From Halobacillus yeomjeoni (GTDB lineage: Bacteria > Bacillota > Bacilli > Bacillales > Halobacillaceae), in contig NZ_JAIVAI010000007.1 of NCBI RefSeq assembly GCF_020171525.1, positions 80,081 through 144,080 of the forward strand: 64,000 nucleotides of DNA, written 5' to 3'. The notes beneath the pieces were generated by a model. The model ran no database searches and was not told the DNA's origin. It saw only the letters and a list, made by a program, of their open reading frames with translations. Shown here piece after piece: positions 42,669-51,583 of this stretch; position 1 is the first letter of the stretch, and each line of letters opens with the position of its first letter. The position numbers were made by a program, and so were the translations under genes.

Positions 42669-44534
42669 ATGTCATTCATGATTGATTCACTACTGCTCCA
42701 ATTTATGGTGATTGGTATTTTGGGAGTAGGCTCCCAATGGGTCGCCTGGCGTTTCCGGCTGCCTGCTATCGTAGTCATGTCCATTGTCGGTCTGCTTGCA
42801 GGTCCGGTCTTTGGGATGATGAATCCTGAAGAGGATTTTGGGGATTTATACAAGCCTATTATCTCTTTAGCTGTCGCCGTCATATTATTCGAAGGAAGCT
42901 TGAACCTCGATTTTAAGGAAGTCCGAGGCCTTGGTCGGCCGGTTTTCAGAATTGTTACGTTCGGTGCGTTTTTAAGCTGGATTCTCGGATCTTTGGCTGC
43001 ACACTATGTAGCAGGACTATCCTGGGCGGTAGCCTTTGTCATTGGTGGTTTATTCATCGTCACAGGGCCGACAGTCATCCTTCCATTATTAAGGCAGGCG
43101 AAACTGAAGCCTCGTCCAGCTAAAATTTTAAAGTGGGAAGGAATTATCGTAGACCCCATAGGTGCGTTACTTGCCGTCTTCGCATTTGAAATCATTGAGT
43201 TTTTATTAGGAACCAACGTAAACCCGTCAGCCCTGTTTACTTTCTTCTTAGCGTCCATTTTCGCCGTACTACTCGGTTTGATTTGTGGTAAAGGCGTCGG
43301 CTGGATGTTTGAAACAGGGTATGTCCCTGAATTTTTGAAGTCTCCAGTCGTTTTCACAGTAGTCATTGCCTGCTTTACAATTGCAGATGAAGTGACGCAT
43401 GAAACAGGCCTGCTTTCTGTTACCGCCATGGGGATGACACTCGCAAATATGCACATTTCATCTATTGCTGATATGAGGCATTTTAAAGAAAATATTTCCT
43501 TGCTGTTGATTTCCACTATTTTCGTAATGTTGACAGCTTCTCTTACTCAGGAGACTCTGCTTGAAATATTCAACGTAAGAACTATAGGTTTTGTGCTTCT
43601 CATGTTGTTTGTGGTCCGTCCTTTATCGATATTCGTATCCACATTAGGGACCGATTTATCGAAGTCTGAGAAGCTGTTGGTCGGCTGGATTGCTCCAAGG
43701 GGTATTGTAGCCTTGACGGTAGCCAGTTACTTCTCAAGCATTCTTTTAGAATCAGGATTTGAGGATGCCTCCATCCTTATTTCCATCACCTTTGCCTTGG
43801 TATTCACGACCGTAGTTGCGCATGGGTTTTCGATTGGCTGGCTTTCTAAGAAACTAAACCTTTCTACTGAAGGACCACCCGGGGTTTTAATATCAGGAGG
43901 AAGTGCATTTTCTACAGGTCTGGCTAAAACGTTTGAAGATTTGAAGGTTCCGGTCTTAATAGCAGATTCTTCATGGGAGCGTTTATCTCGTGCAAGGTCG
44001 ATGGGAATCAAATCATATCACGGGGAAATTTTGTCTGAACAAACGGAGTATTACCTGGATATGACACCGTACGAGTATTTGATTGCCGCTACTGAACTTG
44101 ATTCTTATAATGCACTCGTCTGTACGACCTTTGTTCCGGAATTCGGAAGAAATAATTTATTCCAACTGAGTTTAAGGAATAAAGAAGGCGATGACCTTGA
44201 AGACCTTGTTCATACTATAGGTGGGCGTGTCCTTTTCAAAGACGGTGCTTCGTGGGAAGAGCTGAACACGATGGTTGAAAATGGATATGTCTTTAGGAAA
44301 ACGAACATCACCGCTCAATATACGTACCAAAAATATTTGGACAACATAGATGAAGTCGCTATGCTTTTGTTCATTAAAAAAGCATCAGGTAAAATCGAAT
44401 TCTACAGTCAGGACTCAGAAAATAAAGCTGAGGATGGCGACGTTGTCGTTTCCTTAACACCGCCGAGTAAGGAGTTTGAGCGGATACAGGAGAGATTGGA
44501 AGAACAACGGAATGAACAAAAGAATAAATCATGA
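42669..44534 (+). CDS. CPA-type cation:proton antiporter with C-terminal NAD-binding-like domain
   Basis: A 621-residue membrane protein. Residues about 10-390 form an NhaP-like antiporter domain of twelve or so helices, with the core GGLFIVTGPTVILPLL and IIVDPIGALLAV motifs whose aspartate carries the cation. Residues about 400-560 resemble a degenerate TrkA-N/Rossmann domain (VLISGGSAFSTGLAKTFEDL... LIADSSWERLSRARSMG), and the rest may be a TrkA-C-like unit. It likely expels Na+ or K+ in exchange for H+. A GGAGACGAGGG lies just before the ATG at 42669; ATG 42678 is an alternative. Confidence 0.88.
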   Translation: MSFMIDSLLLQFMVIGILGVGSQWVAWRFRLPAIVVMSIVGLLAGPVFGMMNPEEDFGDLYKPIISLAVAVILFEGSLNLDFKEVRGLGRPVFRIVTFGAFLSWILGSLAAHYVAGLSWAVAFVIGGLFIVTGPTVILPLLRQAKLKPRPAKILKWEGIIVDPIGALLAVFAFEIIEFLLGTNVNPSALFTFFLASIFAVLLGLICGKGVGWMFETGYVPEFLKSPVVFTVVIACFTIADEVTHETGLLSVTAMGMTLANMHISSIADMRHFKENISLLLISTIFVMLTASLTQETLLEIFNVRTIGFVLLMLFVVRPLSIFVSTLGTDLSKSEKLLVGWIAPRGIVALTVASYFSSILLESGFEDASILISITFALVFTTVVAHGFSIGWLSKKLNLSTEGPPGVLISGGSAFSTGLAKTFEDLKVPVLIADSSWERLSRARSMGIKSYHGEILSEQTEYYLDMTPYEYLIAATELDSYNALVCTTFVPEFGRNNLFQLSLRNKEGDDLEDLVHTIGGRVLFKDGASWEELNTMVENGYVFRKTNITAQYTYQKYLDNIDEVAMLLFIKKASGKIEFYSQDSENKAEDGDVVVSLTPPSKEFERIQERLEEQRNEQKNKS

Positions 44535-44571
44535 ATAAAGCCTCCCGCAATAAGCGGGAGGCTTTATTATT
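44534..44571. terminator. Bidirectional terminator after the antiporter gene
   Basis: AATAAAGCCTCCCGC pairs perfectly with GCGGGAGGCTTTATT. It serves both the antiporter gene and the convergent small gene. Confidence 0.92.
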
Positions 44572-44752
44572 AGGACTTCACTTCAGCCAATTCTTTTCTC
44601 AATTCTTTCATTTCTACTTCGATTTTTTCAAGCTGCGCTTCAGCGTTTTGAACGTTTACACCATTAGCTTCTAATTTATCCATATCTCCTTGGATGCGGA
44701 TATAATCAGATTTCAAAGAAGCAATCTGATCTTCGATTTCTTTTTTAGTCAT
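44570..44752 (-). CDS. Small coiled-coil protein, SE1832-like
   Basis: A 60-residue charged protein (MTKKEIEDQIASLKSDYIRI...) whose whole length reads as a coiled coil with regular hydrophobic spacing. It resembles the small conserved Bacillales family often labelled SE1832; this is from memory of the pattern. Function is unknown. The start at 44752 is set by AGGAG eight bases upstream; an earlier in-frame ATG and GTG overlap that site. It is monocistronic and faces the antiporter gene. Confidence 0.7.
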   Translation of the reverse strand: MTKKEIEDQIASLKSDYIRIQGDMDKLEANGVNVQNAEAQLEKIEVEMKELRKELAEVKS

Positions 44753-44877
44753 TTGCATCACTCCTTTCTTTCATTGTAGAGGACATGTCAAGATGTTAAA
44801 ATAGTTTTAATTTTCGACTTTGAATGACTATTTTATCATGCAAATAGTTTCATTGACCTAGAAGAGGGGTATAAATT

Positions 44878-45726
44878 ATGAAAATTATAAGAAACGAACC
44901 ACTTGACTGTTTTCTAGAAGAGGTTGAGTCATTATTACTTCAAAATGAAGCAGCAAATAACCTTCCAATTGGAATTTTAAATCAAATGAAACAGGATCCT
45001 TCCAAACTTCATCTTAAGCGGATACGTATCGCTGATGGAAACACTACCGTCTTTTTGGCCCTGAGAACCCCTCCACATTATTGGATCTTACCTTTTATAA
45101 AATCCATGAATCCACAACATATTCGTTTATTAACCACCTACTTGAAAAAACATGATATTGAAGTTCCTGGTGTATTAGGAGAAGAACAAGCGGTGGATGT
45201 GTTTGTACAGGAGTGGCAAGATGTGAGCAGCTGTCGCCCTGAACTACATATGAAACAAGGGATTTACCTTTTGCGTCACCTCTCTCCATTGAAGCAGCAG
45301 GAGGGGAGTTTAGTGGAGGCTGGGCAAGCCGATAAACCACTGGTTAAACAATGGCTGATTGAATTTGGAAAACAGACGAATGAACTCATAGATGAAGATA
45401 GAGCACAAGAACTGGCGGCTCAAATGGTAGAAGCAAAAAGGGTTCATTTTTGGAAAAGAGCAGGTGTCTATGTTTCTATGGTATGCCGGGCGAGAGAGAC
45501 GCCTAATGGTGCTACAATCAACGGTGTCTTCACACCTGATCAATATAAAAAGAAAGGTTATGCTACTCAATCGGTATGGGCTTTGACGAAGAAATTATTA
45601 GACGAAGGGAAAAGTTTCTGCGCTTTATATACGGATATGGAAAACCCGACATCGAATTCCATCTACCGAAAAATAGGATATGAATGGATTGGGAGTTCAA
45701 TCGTTTACAAATTCATTCAAAATTAA
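44878..45726 (+). CDS. GNAT family N-acetyltransferase
   Basis: A 282-residue protein. The C-terminal half is a GNAT domain: INGVFTPDQYKKKGYATQSVWALTKKLLDEG contains the acetyl-CoA-binding GYA loop after a beta-bulge strand, and NPTSNSIYRKIGYEWIGSSIVYKF is the usual end. The N-terminal 130 residues are less defined and may be a degenerate second GNAT-like half, as in many Bacillus proteins of this length. The substrate is unknown. It has GAAGAGGGG upstream and no cotranscribed neighbour. Confidence 0.85.
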   Translation: MKIIRNEPLDCFLEEVESLLLQNEAANNLPIGILNQMKQDPSKLHLKRIRIADGNTTVFLALRTPPHYWILPFIKSMNPQHIRLLTTYLKKHDIEVPGVLGEEQAVDVFVQEWQDVSSCRPELHMKQGIYLLRHLSPLKQQEGSLVEAGQADKPLVKQWLIEFGKQTNELIDEDRAQELAAQMVEAKRVHFWKRAGVYVSMVCRARETPNGATINGVFTPDQYKKKGYATQSVWALTKKLLDEGKSFCALYTDMENPTSNSIYRKIGYEWIGSSIVYKFIQN

Positions 45727-45975
45727 TAAGAAGGTAAGGATATTTGATAACAAATAATTACAAAAAGTAAGTATTTTGGAGTAATCCCCAATTAAAACCA
45801 GTAATGTGGATGATTTATACGTTGTGTCTGAGTAAGTCCAGATAATGAGAAAATATAAGATCTATTGATGAAATTTTCTGTATTTATAGATTTGTGCATG
45901 ATTCATACGTCCAGTATGATTTTAACTACATGAGCTTTTATGAGATGTCTCAAGAGATTATAGGAGGCTAAATCG

Positions 45976-46533
45976 TTGAATCTTCTAAAAGGGATCGACA
46001 AAATCATTTTGAAAGTGGAAGAATTCATTTTAAGTTATGCAGTCATCATTATTGCACTTATGGTGGTCGGCAAAGCATTAAGCCGGGCGATGTTCAGTTA
46101 TTCTCCGCCATTTGCTGATGAAGTCAGTCAAATAGCGATTGTTGTAGCTACGTTCATGGGAATCAGTTACGCAGCAAGAAAAGGGCGGCACATCAGTATG
46201 TCCGCTTTCTATGACTTAGCTCCTTTCAAAGTCAGAAAGGTGCTGTCAATTTTCATTCCGTTCATTACAGCAGTCGTTTTATTCACGCTGACTTATTTTT
46301 CATCCATATATGTCCAGGGGGTTTATGAATCCGGACGAGTGACATCTGCACTTCAAATGCCGGCGTATATTTTGTATATCTTCATTCCTATTGGATTTTT
46401 GCTGGGAGGTATTCAATTCTTACGGAACATGTGGATGAACATCAAGCATAAGGATGAAGTGTATTTAGGTACAGATGCGAAAGATTATAATGATTCAAAT
46501 CAGAAAGAAATCCAAGAAGGAACACATTTGTAA
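45976..46533 (+). CDS. dctQ: TRAP transporter small permease (DctQ)
   Basis: A 185-residue membrane protein with four helices, the size and pattern of the small TRAP subunit; FADEVSQIAIVVATFMGISYAARKGRHISM is the family's conserved central section. It pairs with the large permease to import an organic acid driven by Na+. Initiation is at TTG 45976 with AGGAGG about eight bases upstream; no better in-frame start is nearby. It is the first gene of a DctQ-DctM-DctP operon. Confidence 0.9.
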   Translation: MNLLKGIDKIILKVEEFILSYAVIIIALMVVGKALSRAMFSYSPPFADEVSQIAIVVATFMGISYAARKGRHISMSAFYDLAPFKVRKVLSIFIPFITAVVLFTLTYFSSIYVQGVYESGRVTSALQMPAYILYIFIPIGFLLGGIQFLRNMWMNIKHKDEVYLGTDAKDYNDSNQKEIQEGTHL

Positions 46534-46563
46534 ACGACTAAACGATAAAGAGAGGATATCAAT

Positions 46564-47829
46564 ATGGTAGCTACTTTATTAACAATTATGGTGGTCCTTC
46601 TATTATTGAATTTTCCAATGATGATTCCGCTCATGGCGGCTCCATTAATTGTGTTATTCTTATATTTTCCGAATTTGGACCCTATGATATTGATGCAGCA
46701 GTTTTCAACAGGAATTGAACCTTATGTCCTTCTTGCTGTTCCATTGTTCATTTTTGCCGCGGACATTATGACAACTGGGAAAACTTCAAATCGACTTCTT
46801 GATTTTATCGGTTCATTCATCGGTCACATAAGAGGGGGATATGCGGTGACTACCGCAGCAGCCTGTACGCTGTTCGGTGCAATCTCTGGATCCACCCAGG
46901 CTACAGTGGTAGCCATCGGTAAACCGATGAGAGAGCGTCTGTTGAAGATCGGTTATAAAGATCCCACCGCAATGGCTTTGATTATCAATTCGAGTGATGT
47001 AGCCCTGCTTGTTCCACCGAGTATTGGTATGATCATCTATGGATTGGTCTCCGGAACTTCGGTAGGAGATTTATTTATTGCAGGTATCATCCCTGGTATC
47101 ATCGTTTTCTTAAGTTTTGCAGTATATAGTGTGATCTATGCCATTATCAAAGACATTCCATTAGCAAGCAAGGCTTCGTGGAGTGACAGATGGCGGATGA
47201 CCAGAAAGGCATTATTGCCGCTGGGCTTCCCTGTGATCATTATTGGAGGTATATATACTGGGCTGTTCAGTCCTACGGAAGCGGCGGGAATGTCCGTCCT
47301 GTATGCGTTTGTTTTGGAAGTGGTCATCTACCGGTCCATACATATAAAAGAACTTCCAAAAATCGCGCGCTCGACGGGGTTAGTCACATCGGCAGTATTT
47401 GTGCTTGTTGCAGGTGGACAAGCGTTTACGTGGGTCATTTCATTCGCTAGAATTCCACAAATGATTACTGAAGCCGTTCTGGGTCCAAACCCAAGCGCAA
47501 TCTTTGTATTGTTGATGGTTACGGTATTCTTCTTCATAGGCTGTATGTTTGTCGATCCAATCGTCGTTATTCTGGTATTGACTCCGATTTTCTATCCAGC
47601 AGCCATGAATGCCGGCATCGATCCAGTCCACTTAGGGGTTGTCATTACGTTCCAGGCAGCATTAGGATCTGCCACACCACCGTTTGGGGTGGATATATTC
47701 ACGGCAAGTGCTGTATTCAATAAACCTTATTTAGAAGTGATCAAAGGAACGCCGCCGTATATTTTAATGATGGTGGCCATCTCAATCTTATTGATTTTCT
47801 TTGAAGAACTTTCACTCATTTTACTGTAA
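46564..47829 (+). CDS. dctM: TRAP transporter large permease (DctM)
   Basis: A 421-residue protein of about twelve membrane helices with DctM features: FSTGIEPYVLLAVPLFIFAADIM near residue 40, FGAISGSTQATVVAIGKPM near 107 and TPPFGVDIFTASAVF near 370. It forms the channel of the tripartite transporter. It lies 30 bases after dctQ and one base before the earliest possible start of dctP. Confidence 0.93.
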   Translation: MVATLLTIMVVLLLLNFPMMIPLMAAPLIVLFLYFPNLDPMILMQQFSTGIEPYVLLAVPLFIFAADIMTTGKTSNRLLDFIGSFIGHIRGGYAVTTAAACTLFGAISGSTQATVVAIGKPMRERLLKIGYKDPTAMALIINSSDVALLVPPSIGMIIYGLVSGTSVGDLFIAGIIPGIIVFLSFAVYSVIYAIIKDIPLASKASWSDRWRMTRKALLPLGFPVIIIGGIYTGLFSPTEAAGMSVLYAFVLEVVIYRSIHIKELPKIARSTGLVTSAVFVLVAGGQAFTWVISFARIPQMITEAVLGPNPSAIFVLLMVTVFFFIGCMFVDPIVVILVLTPIFYPAAMNAGIDPVHLGVVITFQAALGSATPPFGVDIFTASAVFNKPYLEVIKGTPPYILMMVAISILLIFFEELSLILL

Positions 47830-47862
47830 GTGAAAGATAAAAATACATGGGAGGTCATTCAA

Positions 47863-48921
47863 ATTAACAAGACAAAATTATTCATTAATGCAGCTGTAGT
47901 GGTACTGTTATCCCTCATCTTATCCGCGTGTGGAGGCAATGGAGGAGACAGTACCGGGGGAGAAGGACAGACATACAACTGGAAATTCGTTACGGAAGAA
48001 GTAGACGGGCAGGTTCAATATGAGTATGCAGAAGAATTTGCAAAACGTATGAACGAAAAATCAGATGGAGCAGTCAACATTGATGTCTATGAATTCGGCG
48101 GCTTAGGAAGTGAAACGGACCAAGTAGAACAGTTGCAGAATGGTGCTGTTGAATTAGCAATCATGTCTCCTGGTTTCACTGGAAATATGGTGAAAGAAGG
48201 GCAGATATTCGCACTACATTTCCTGTTCCCTGATAGTGCTGAAAAAACACAGGAAATTTTGAATACCAGTGAAGCGTTGAATACTGACCTTCGTAAGAAA
48301 TATGAAGAACACAGTATTTCACCTTTGGCGTATTGGACAGAAGGAGCTATGCAGTGGACGTCAAGCAAAGAGATTACGGAGCCTGCAGACTTTAATAATT
48401 TCAAAATGCGTACACAAACATCCCCTTTGATTTTAGAGTCCTACAAAGCTTACAATGCTGATCCTACTCCAATGAGCTGGTCTGAACTATACACGGCTTT
48501 AGACCGTGGTACAGTAGAAGGACAGGAAAACCCGATTTTCTTCATCGGAGATGCGTCCTTTTATGAAGTCCAAGATCATATGACTATTTCCAACCACAAC
48601 AACTATGTAGCGATGACCACGGTGAATACTGACTGGTACAACAGTTTGGATGAAGAGATGAAATCGATGGTGGACGAGACTGTAAAAGAAATGCAGGAAT
48701 GGGTGTTTGAAGAACAGAAGAAACAAAATGAAGAGTGGTTGGAAAAAATCAAGAATGATGAAGAAAATCCAACAGAAATTGTGGAGTTGACGGAAGAACA
48801 AAGGAAGATGTTCCAAGAAAAAGCTCTGCCTGTGCGTGATTTCTACCGTAATGAAGTTTCTACAGTAGATGGAGAAATTTTGGATAAGTTACAAGAAGAA
48901 ATCAAGTCCGCAACAGAATAA
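47863..48921 (+). CDS. dctP: TRAP transporter substrate-binding lipoprotein (DctP), with apparent ATT start
   Basis: A 352-residue binding protein. Read from 47863 it opens MNKTKLFINAAVVVLLSLILSACGG, a complete lipoprotein signal with lipobox LSAC. The core has DctP motifs: VDGQVQYEYAEEFAKRMNEKSDG and the arginine region FKMRTQTSP (near 180) that binds the substrate carboxylate. GGGAGG at 47849-47854 stands eight bases before the ATT codon at 47863; the only conventional alternative, GTG 47830, has no ribosome site and adds 11 hydrophilic residues before the signal. ATT initiation is therefore the best reading, though a base error in ATG would look the same. Confidence 0.85.
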   Translation: MNKTKLFINAAVVVLLSLILSACGGNGGDSTGGEGQTYNWKFVTEEVDGQVQYEYAEEFAKRMNEKSDGAVNIDVYEFGGLGSETDQVEQLQNGAVELAIMSPGFTGNMVKEGQIFALHFLFPDSAEKTQEILNTSEALNTDLRKKYEEHSISPLAYWTEGAMQWTSSKEITEPADFNNFKMRTQTSPLILESYKAYNADPTPMSWSELYTALDRGTVEGQENPIFFIGDASFYEVQDHMTISNHNNYVAMTTVNTDWYNSLDEEMKSMVDETVKEMQEWVFEEQKKQNEEWLEKIKNDEENPTEIVELTEEQRKMFQEKALPVRDFYRNEVSTVDGEILDKLQEEIKSATE

Positions 48922-48923
48922 AG

Positions 48924-48960
48924 GAAAGCCCCGTATCTTGAAATACGGGGCTTTTTTTAT
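48924..48960. terminator. Bidirectional terminator after the TRAP operon
   Basis: AAAGCCCCGTATCTT pairs with AAATACGGGGCTTT, followed by seven T. It overlaps the end of the convergent MFS gene. Confidence 0.9.
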
Positions 48961-50147
48961 GATGGGGAAGTCCAGGGCTCCTGTTGTTTTCTGTAATCTA
49001 GATAAGTGAGGAATAAGACTGCAATAAATAATAGACTGGAAAATTGGAACAAGGTGGCAGTCGTTGAAACGAAGTTATAGATGAAACCAAGAACAAGGGC
49101 ACTCGAACCTATACCTAGGTCAATCGAAGAATAATACATTCCATTTGCGATTCCGCTCCGTTCTGTCGTCGTCTTCGAGATGACCCATGCCTGTAGGGCA
49201 GGCATCATCGATCCAAACCCTATTCCGAACATAGCTCCGGCGATGATGAGGTCTGCATTGGAATCAGCTAATGACAACATCCACATGGCAATGAATGAAA
49301 GAACGGAACAAAACATGATTAATACCCAAGGGCCATGCTTATCGAAATACCTTCCAGTAATAGGACGAGAAATGGTTGCCATGACAGCATTAAAAAAGTA
49401 AAAGAGAAAAGTCCCTGTAAGTCCCTGTTCGTTTCCGAAAATAACGAGATATGTCACCACTGACCCATAGCCGAATGTGTTTAAGAAAGTCACCAAAGCA
49501 GGGTAACGGCTCTTTTGTTCAATCAAAGACCCGAAAAAAGAGAATTTAGGAGGAGACTCCTGATTTTTATACACGCTCTCCGGCGTAACAAAATGGGTCA
49601 AGGAAAATAACACGATGGCTACCGCGCCTAATGCTGTGGCGATCCAAACCAGCAAGTCGAATGAGTAATTTTGATATAAGTAAATTCCTAAACTTGGTGC
49701 CATGATCATCCCTACGGTAACGGATAATCCAAAATAACCCATACCTTCTCCTACGCGACGGCGCGGTACAAGGTCGACCGCAGCTGTTCCATTTACAGTT
49801 GTTGACCATCCCCACGCGATTCCATGGATGAACCGGATGATCAATAAGACGACAACGATTTGAGTGACCGGATAAAGGGCAGTCATGATCAATAAGGATA
49901 CAGCGCCGGTCAATACTAGGATTTTCCTTGGTCTGGTCATCAGTAAGTGACCGATAAAAGGACGGATGATGATAGCTGCAAATGCAAACGTAGTAGTGAT
50001 CAATCCGACTTGCAGACTGCTTCCACCTATTGATTCTATATAAGGGGGCAAATTGGGTAAAAGCATCTGAAAGCTCATGAACGTAAATAAGTTAGCTGCA
50101 AGTAAAAATATAAAAGGCCATGTCCAAAGCCTTTGAGATTGTTGCAT
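48957..50147 (-). CDS. MFS transporter
   Basis: A 396-residue protein with about twelve membrane helices and the MFS loop signature after helix 2 (FIGHLLMTRPRKILVL) and again in the second half (RPITGRYFDKHGPW). The substrate, probably a drug or small metabolite exported by proton exchange, cannot be stated. The start at 50147 (MQQSQRLWTW) has GGAGG seven bases upstream; the longer form from 50177 adds ten residues overlapping that site. It is followed by the convergent TRAP terminator. Confidence 0.88.
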   Translation of the reverse strand: MQQSQRLWTWPFIFLLAANLFTFMSFQMLLPNLPPYIESIGGSSLQVGLITTTFAFAAIIIRPFIGHLLMTRPRKILVLTGAVSLLIMTALYPVTQIVVVLLIIRFIHGIAWGWSTTVNGTAAVDLVPRRRVGEGMGYFGLSVTVGMIMAPSLGIYLYQNYSFDLLVWIATALGAVAIVLFSLTHFVTPESVYKNQESPPKFSFFGSLIEQKSRYPALVTFLNTFGYGSVVTYLVIFGNEQGLTGTFLFYFFNAVMATISRPITGRYFDKHGPWVLIMFCSVLSFIAMWMLSLADSNADLIIAGAMFGIGFGSMMPALQAWVISKTTTERSGIANGMYYSSIDLGIGSSALVLGFIYNFVSTTATLFQFSSLLFIAVLFLTYLDYRKQQEPWTSPS

Positions 50148-50173
50148 AGGTTTTCCTCCAATTTTAAGGATTG

Positions 50174-50212
50174 GCAAAAAAATGAACCCGCTATCGTAAG
50201 CATAGCGGGTAA
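50174..50212 (-). terminator. Intrinsic terminator of the AI-2E family gene
   Basis: On the minus strand ACCCGCTAT pairs with ATAGCGGGT around a seven-base loop, followed by TCATTTTTTT. Confidence 0.8.
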
Positions 50213-50227
50213 AAGATTCATACTCAA

Positions 50228-51316
50228 TTATTGAGTTTGATCAGGTGTATTTCTTGAATCAAGCCATTCATGATAGAAATGGGTGATTACAGTCTTGATG
50301 ACGGCATAAGCCGGAATAGCGAAAATCAATCCGATGAACCCTGCTATACTTCCAGCGGCAAGAATCAAAGTGATGATGGTAAGAGGGTGAATATTCAACG
50401 CTTTCCCCATAACGTTCGGAGAGACGAAATTTCCCTCGATTTGCTGTGCAATCACCATGATTACAGCCACCCATACCGCCAGGATAGGATCCTGGAAAAA
50501 GGCGACTAAGATAGCCGGAATGACAGCCAAGAATGGTCCTACGAATGGGATGACATTCATGAACATGGCGAATAAAGCCAATGTAAGAGAGTAGTGAAGT
50601 CCGATAATCAAGTAGCCCACTAACAAAAGAAGTCCTACGACGATACTTACAGTCATCTGACCTAAAATGAACGCATTCAATGTACGATCAACGGAGTGAG
50701 CCAATTTTTCAAAGCTGTTTCCAGTACGTTTTCCGAGGAACTGCTTGATGAATGGGACGAGTTTGTCTCCGTCTTTCAGCATGAAGAATAAGAAAAACGG
50801 CACAAGTACAAGAGCGAACACGAACCCAATCAATTGGCTGATGACGTTGATAATAATCTTAGAGGCATCCTGCAGATACTTTTGCAGGTTCTCGATGACA
50901 TTCTGAATGGTGCTGTCGAACTGACTAGGAATGATGTCTTGATTTTGCTGCCAATAGGTGATGGTTTCACCGAACATATCAATCATTCGTGGCAGATTGT
51001 TGATCAATCTAGTAAATTGCTGCTGAGCAATGGGTGCTATGAATTGAACGACAATGAAGCCCGCAACAATATAGAGTAGAAAGACGATAAGGATGGCAAG
51101 AATGCGGTTCACTTTATACCCTTCCAGAAACTGAAGGACAGGTCTGGAAATATAAAAAAGAATACCCCCTCCGATTAAAGGAAGGGCAATTGCACCGATG
51201 TAAGTCCAGATAGGTGCAAAGAAAAATTGGATTTCATGCAGCAAAAGGATCAAAAGAGATACCAGTATAGCTGCTACTATTGTTTGGAACCATCGTTTAT
51301 GGATCAAAGAAGACAC
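50228..51316 (-). CDS. AI-2E family transporter (PerM/UPF0118 type)
   Basis: A 362-residue membrane protein with about eight helices. MNVIPFVGPFLAVIPAILVAFFQDP (near 255-280) and EGNFVSPNVMGKALNIHPLTIITLILAAG (near 298-326) are characteristic of the family. Some members export autoinducer-2, and others are Na+(Li+)/H+ antiporters in halophilic Bacillaceae; the latter reading would fit the setting, but sequence alone does not decide. It is a single-gene unit with its own terminator. Confidence 0.88.
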   Translation of the reverse strand: MSSLIHKRWFQTIVAAILVSLLILLLHEIQFFFAPIWTYIGAIALPLIGGGILFYISRPVLQFLEGYKVNRILAILIVFLLYIVAGFIVVQFIAPIAQQQFTRLINNLPRMIDMFGETITYWQQNQDIIPSQFDSTIQNVIENLQKYLQDASKIIINVISQLIGFVFALVLVPFFLFFMLKDGDKLVPFIKQFLGKRTGNSFEKLAHSVDRTLNAFILGQMTVSIVVGLLLLVGYLIIGLHYSLTLALFAMFMNVIPFVGPFLAVIPAILVAFFQDPILAVWVAVIMVIAQQIEGNFVSPNVMGKALNIHPLTIITLILAAGSIAGFIGLIFAIPAYAVIKTVITHFYHEWLDSRNTPDQTQ

Positions 51317-51420
51317 ACCTTTATGTAAAGAATCTACTATCGCACCAGCACTTCCAACTGGTGGAAACTATAATAATTCAAGCATATCCAAAGTGCTCTC
51401 TTCAAGCAATAGATACATGA

Positions 51421-51464
51421 AGAAAAGAAGGATACTTATTTTAGTATCCAACCTTTCTTTTCTC
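51421..51464. other. Hairpin in the region between AI-2E and pepT genes
   Basis: GGATACT and AGTATCC form a stem with a six-base loop, extended by AAGAAAAGAA opposite TTCTTTTCT with a five-base bulge. Its role is unclear; no transcript in either direction obviously ends here. Confidence 0.5.
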
Positions 51465-51516
51465 CTATGTTATAAATTCATTACGTTGGAACTGGCACCT
51501 CTAACATAGCCTTATC

Positions 51517-51553
51517 AAAAGATATCCTTTAAACTTAAAAGGATATCTTTTAT
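51517..51553 (+). promoter_or_regulatory. Terminator-like hairpin just upstream of pepT
   Basis: AAAAGATATCCTTT pairs perfectly with AAAGGATATCTTTT around a seven- to eight-base loop and is followed by a short T/A tail. It ends 32 bases before the pepT ATG. It could be a leader attenuator or an operator palindrome; no known riboswitch or T-box feature is present. Confidence 0.5.
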
Positions 51554-51583
51554 ACATATACATGCTTTAGGAGGAGTCCATAC

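Noticed and set aside
45866..45885. CodY-like sequence before the TRAP operon
   Set aside because: Only the first half (AATTTTCTG) matches; the second half has four mismatches, so it is not called.
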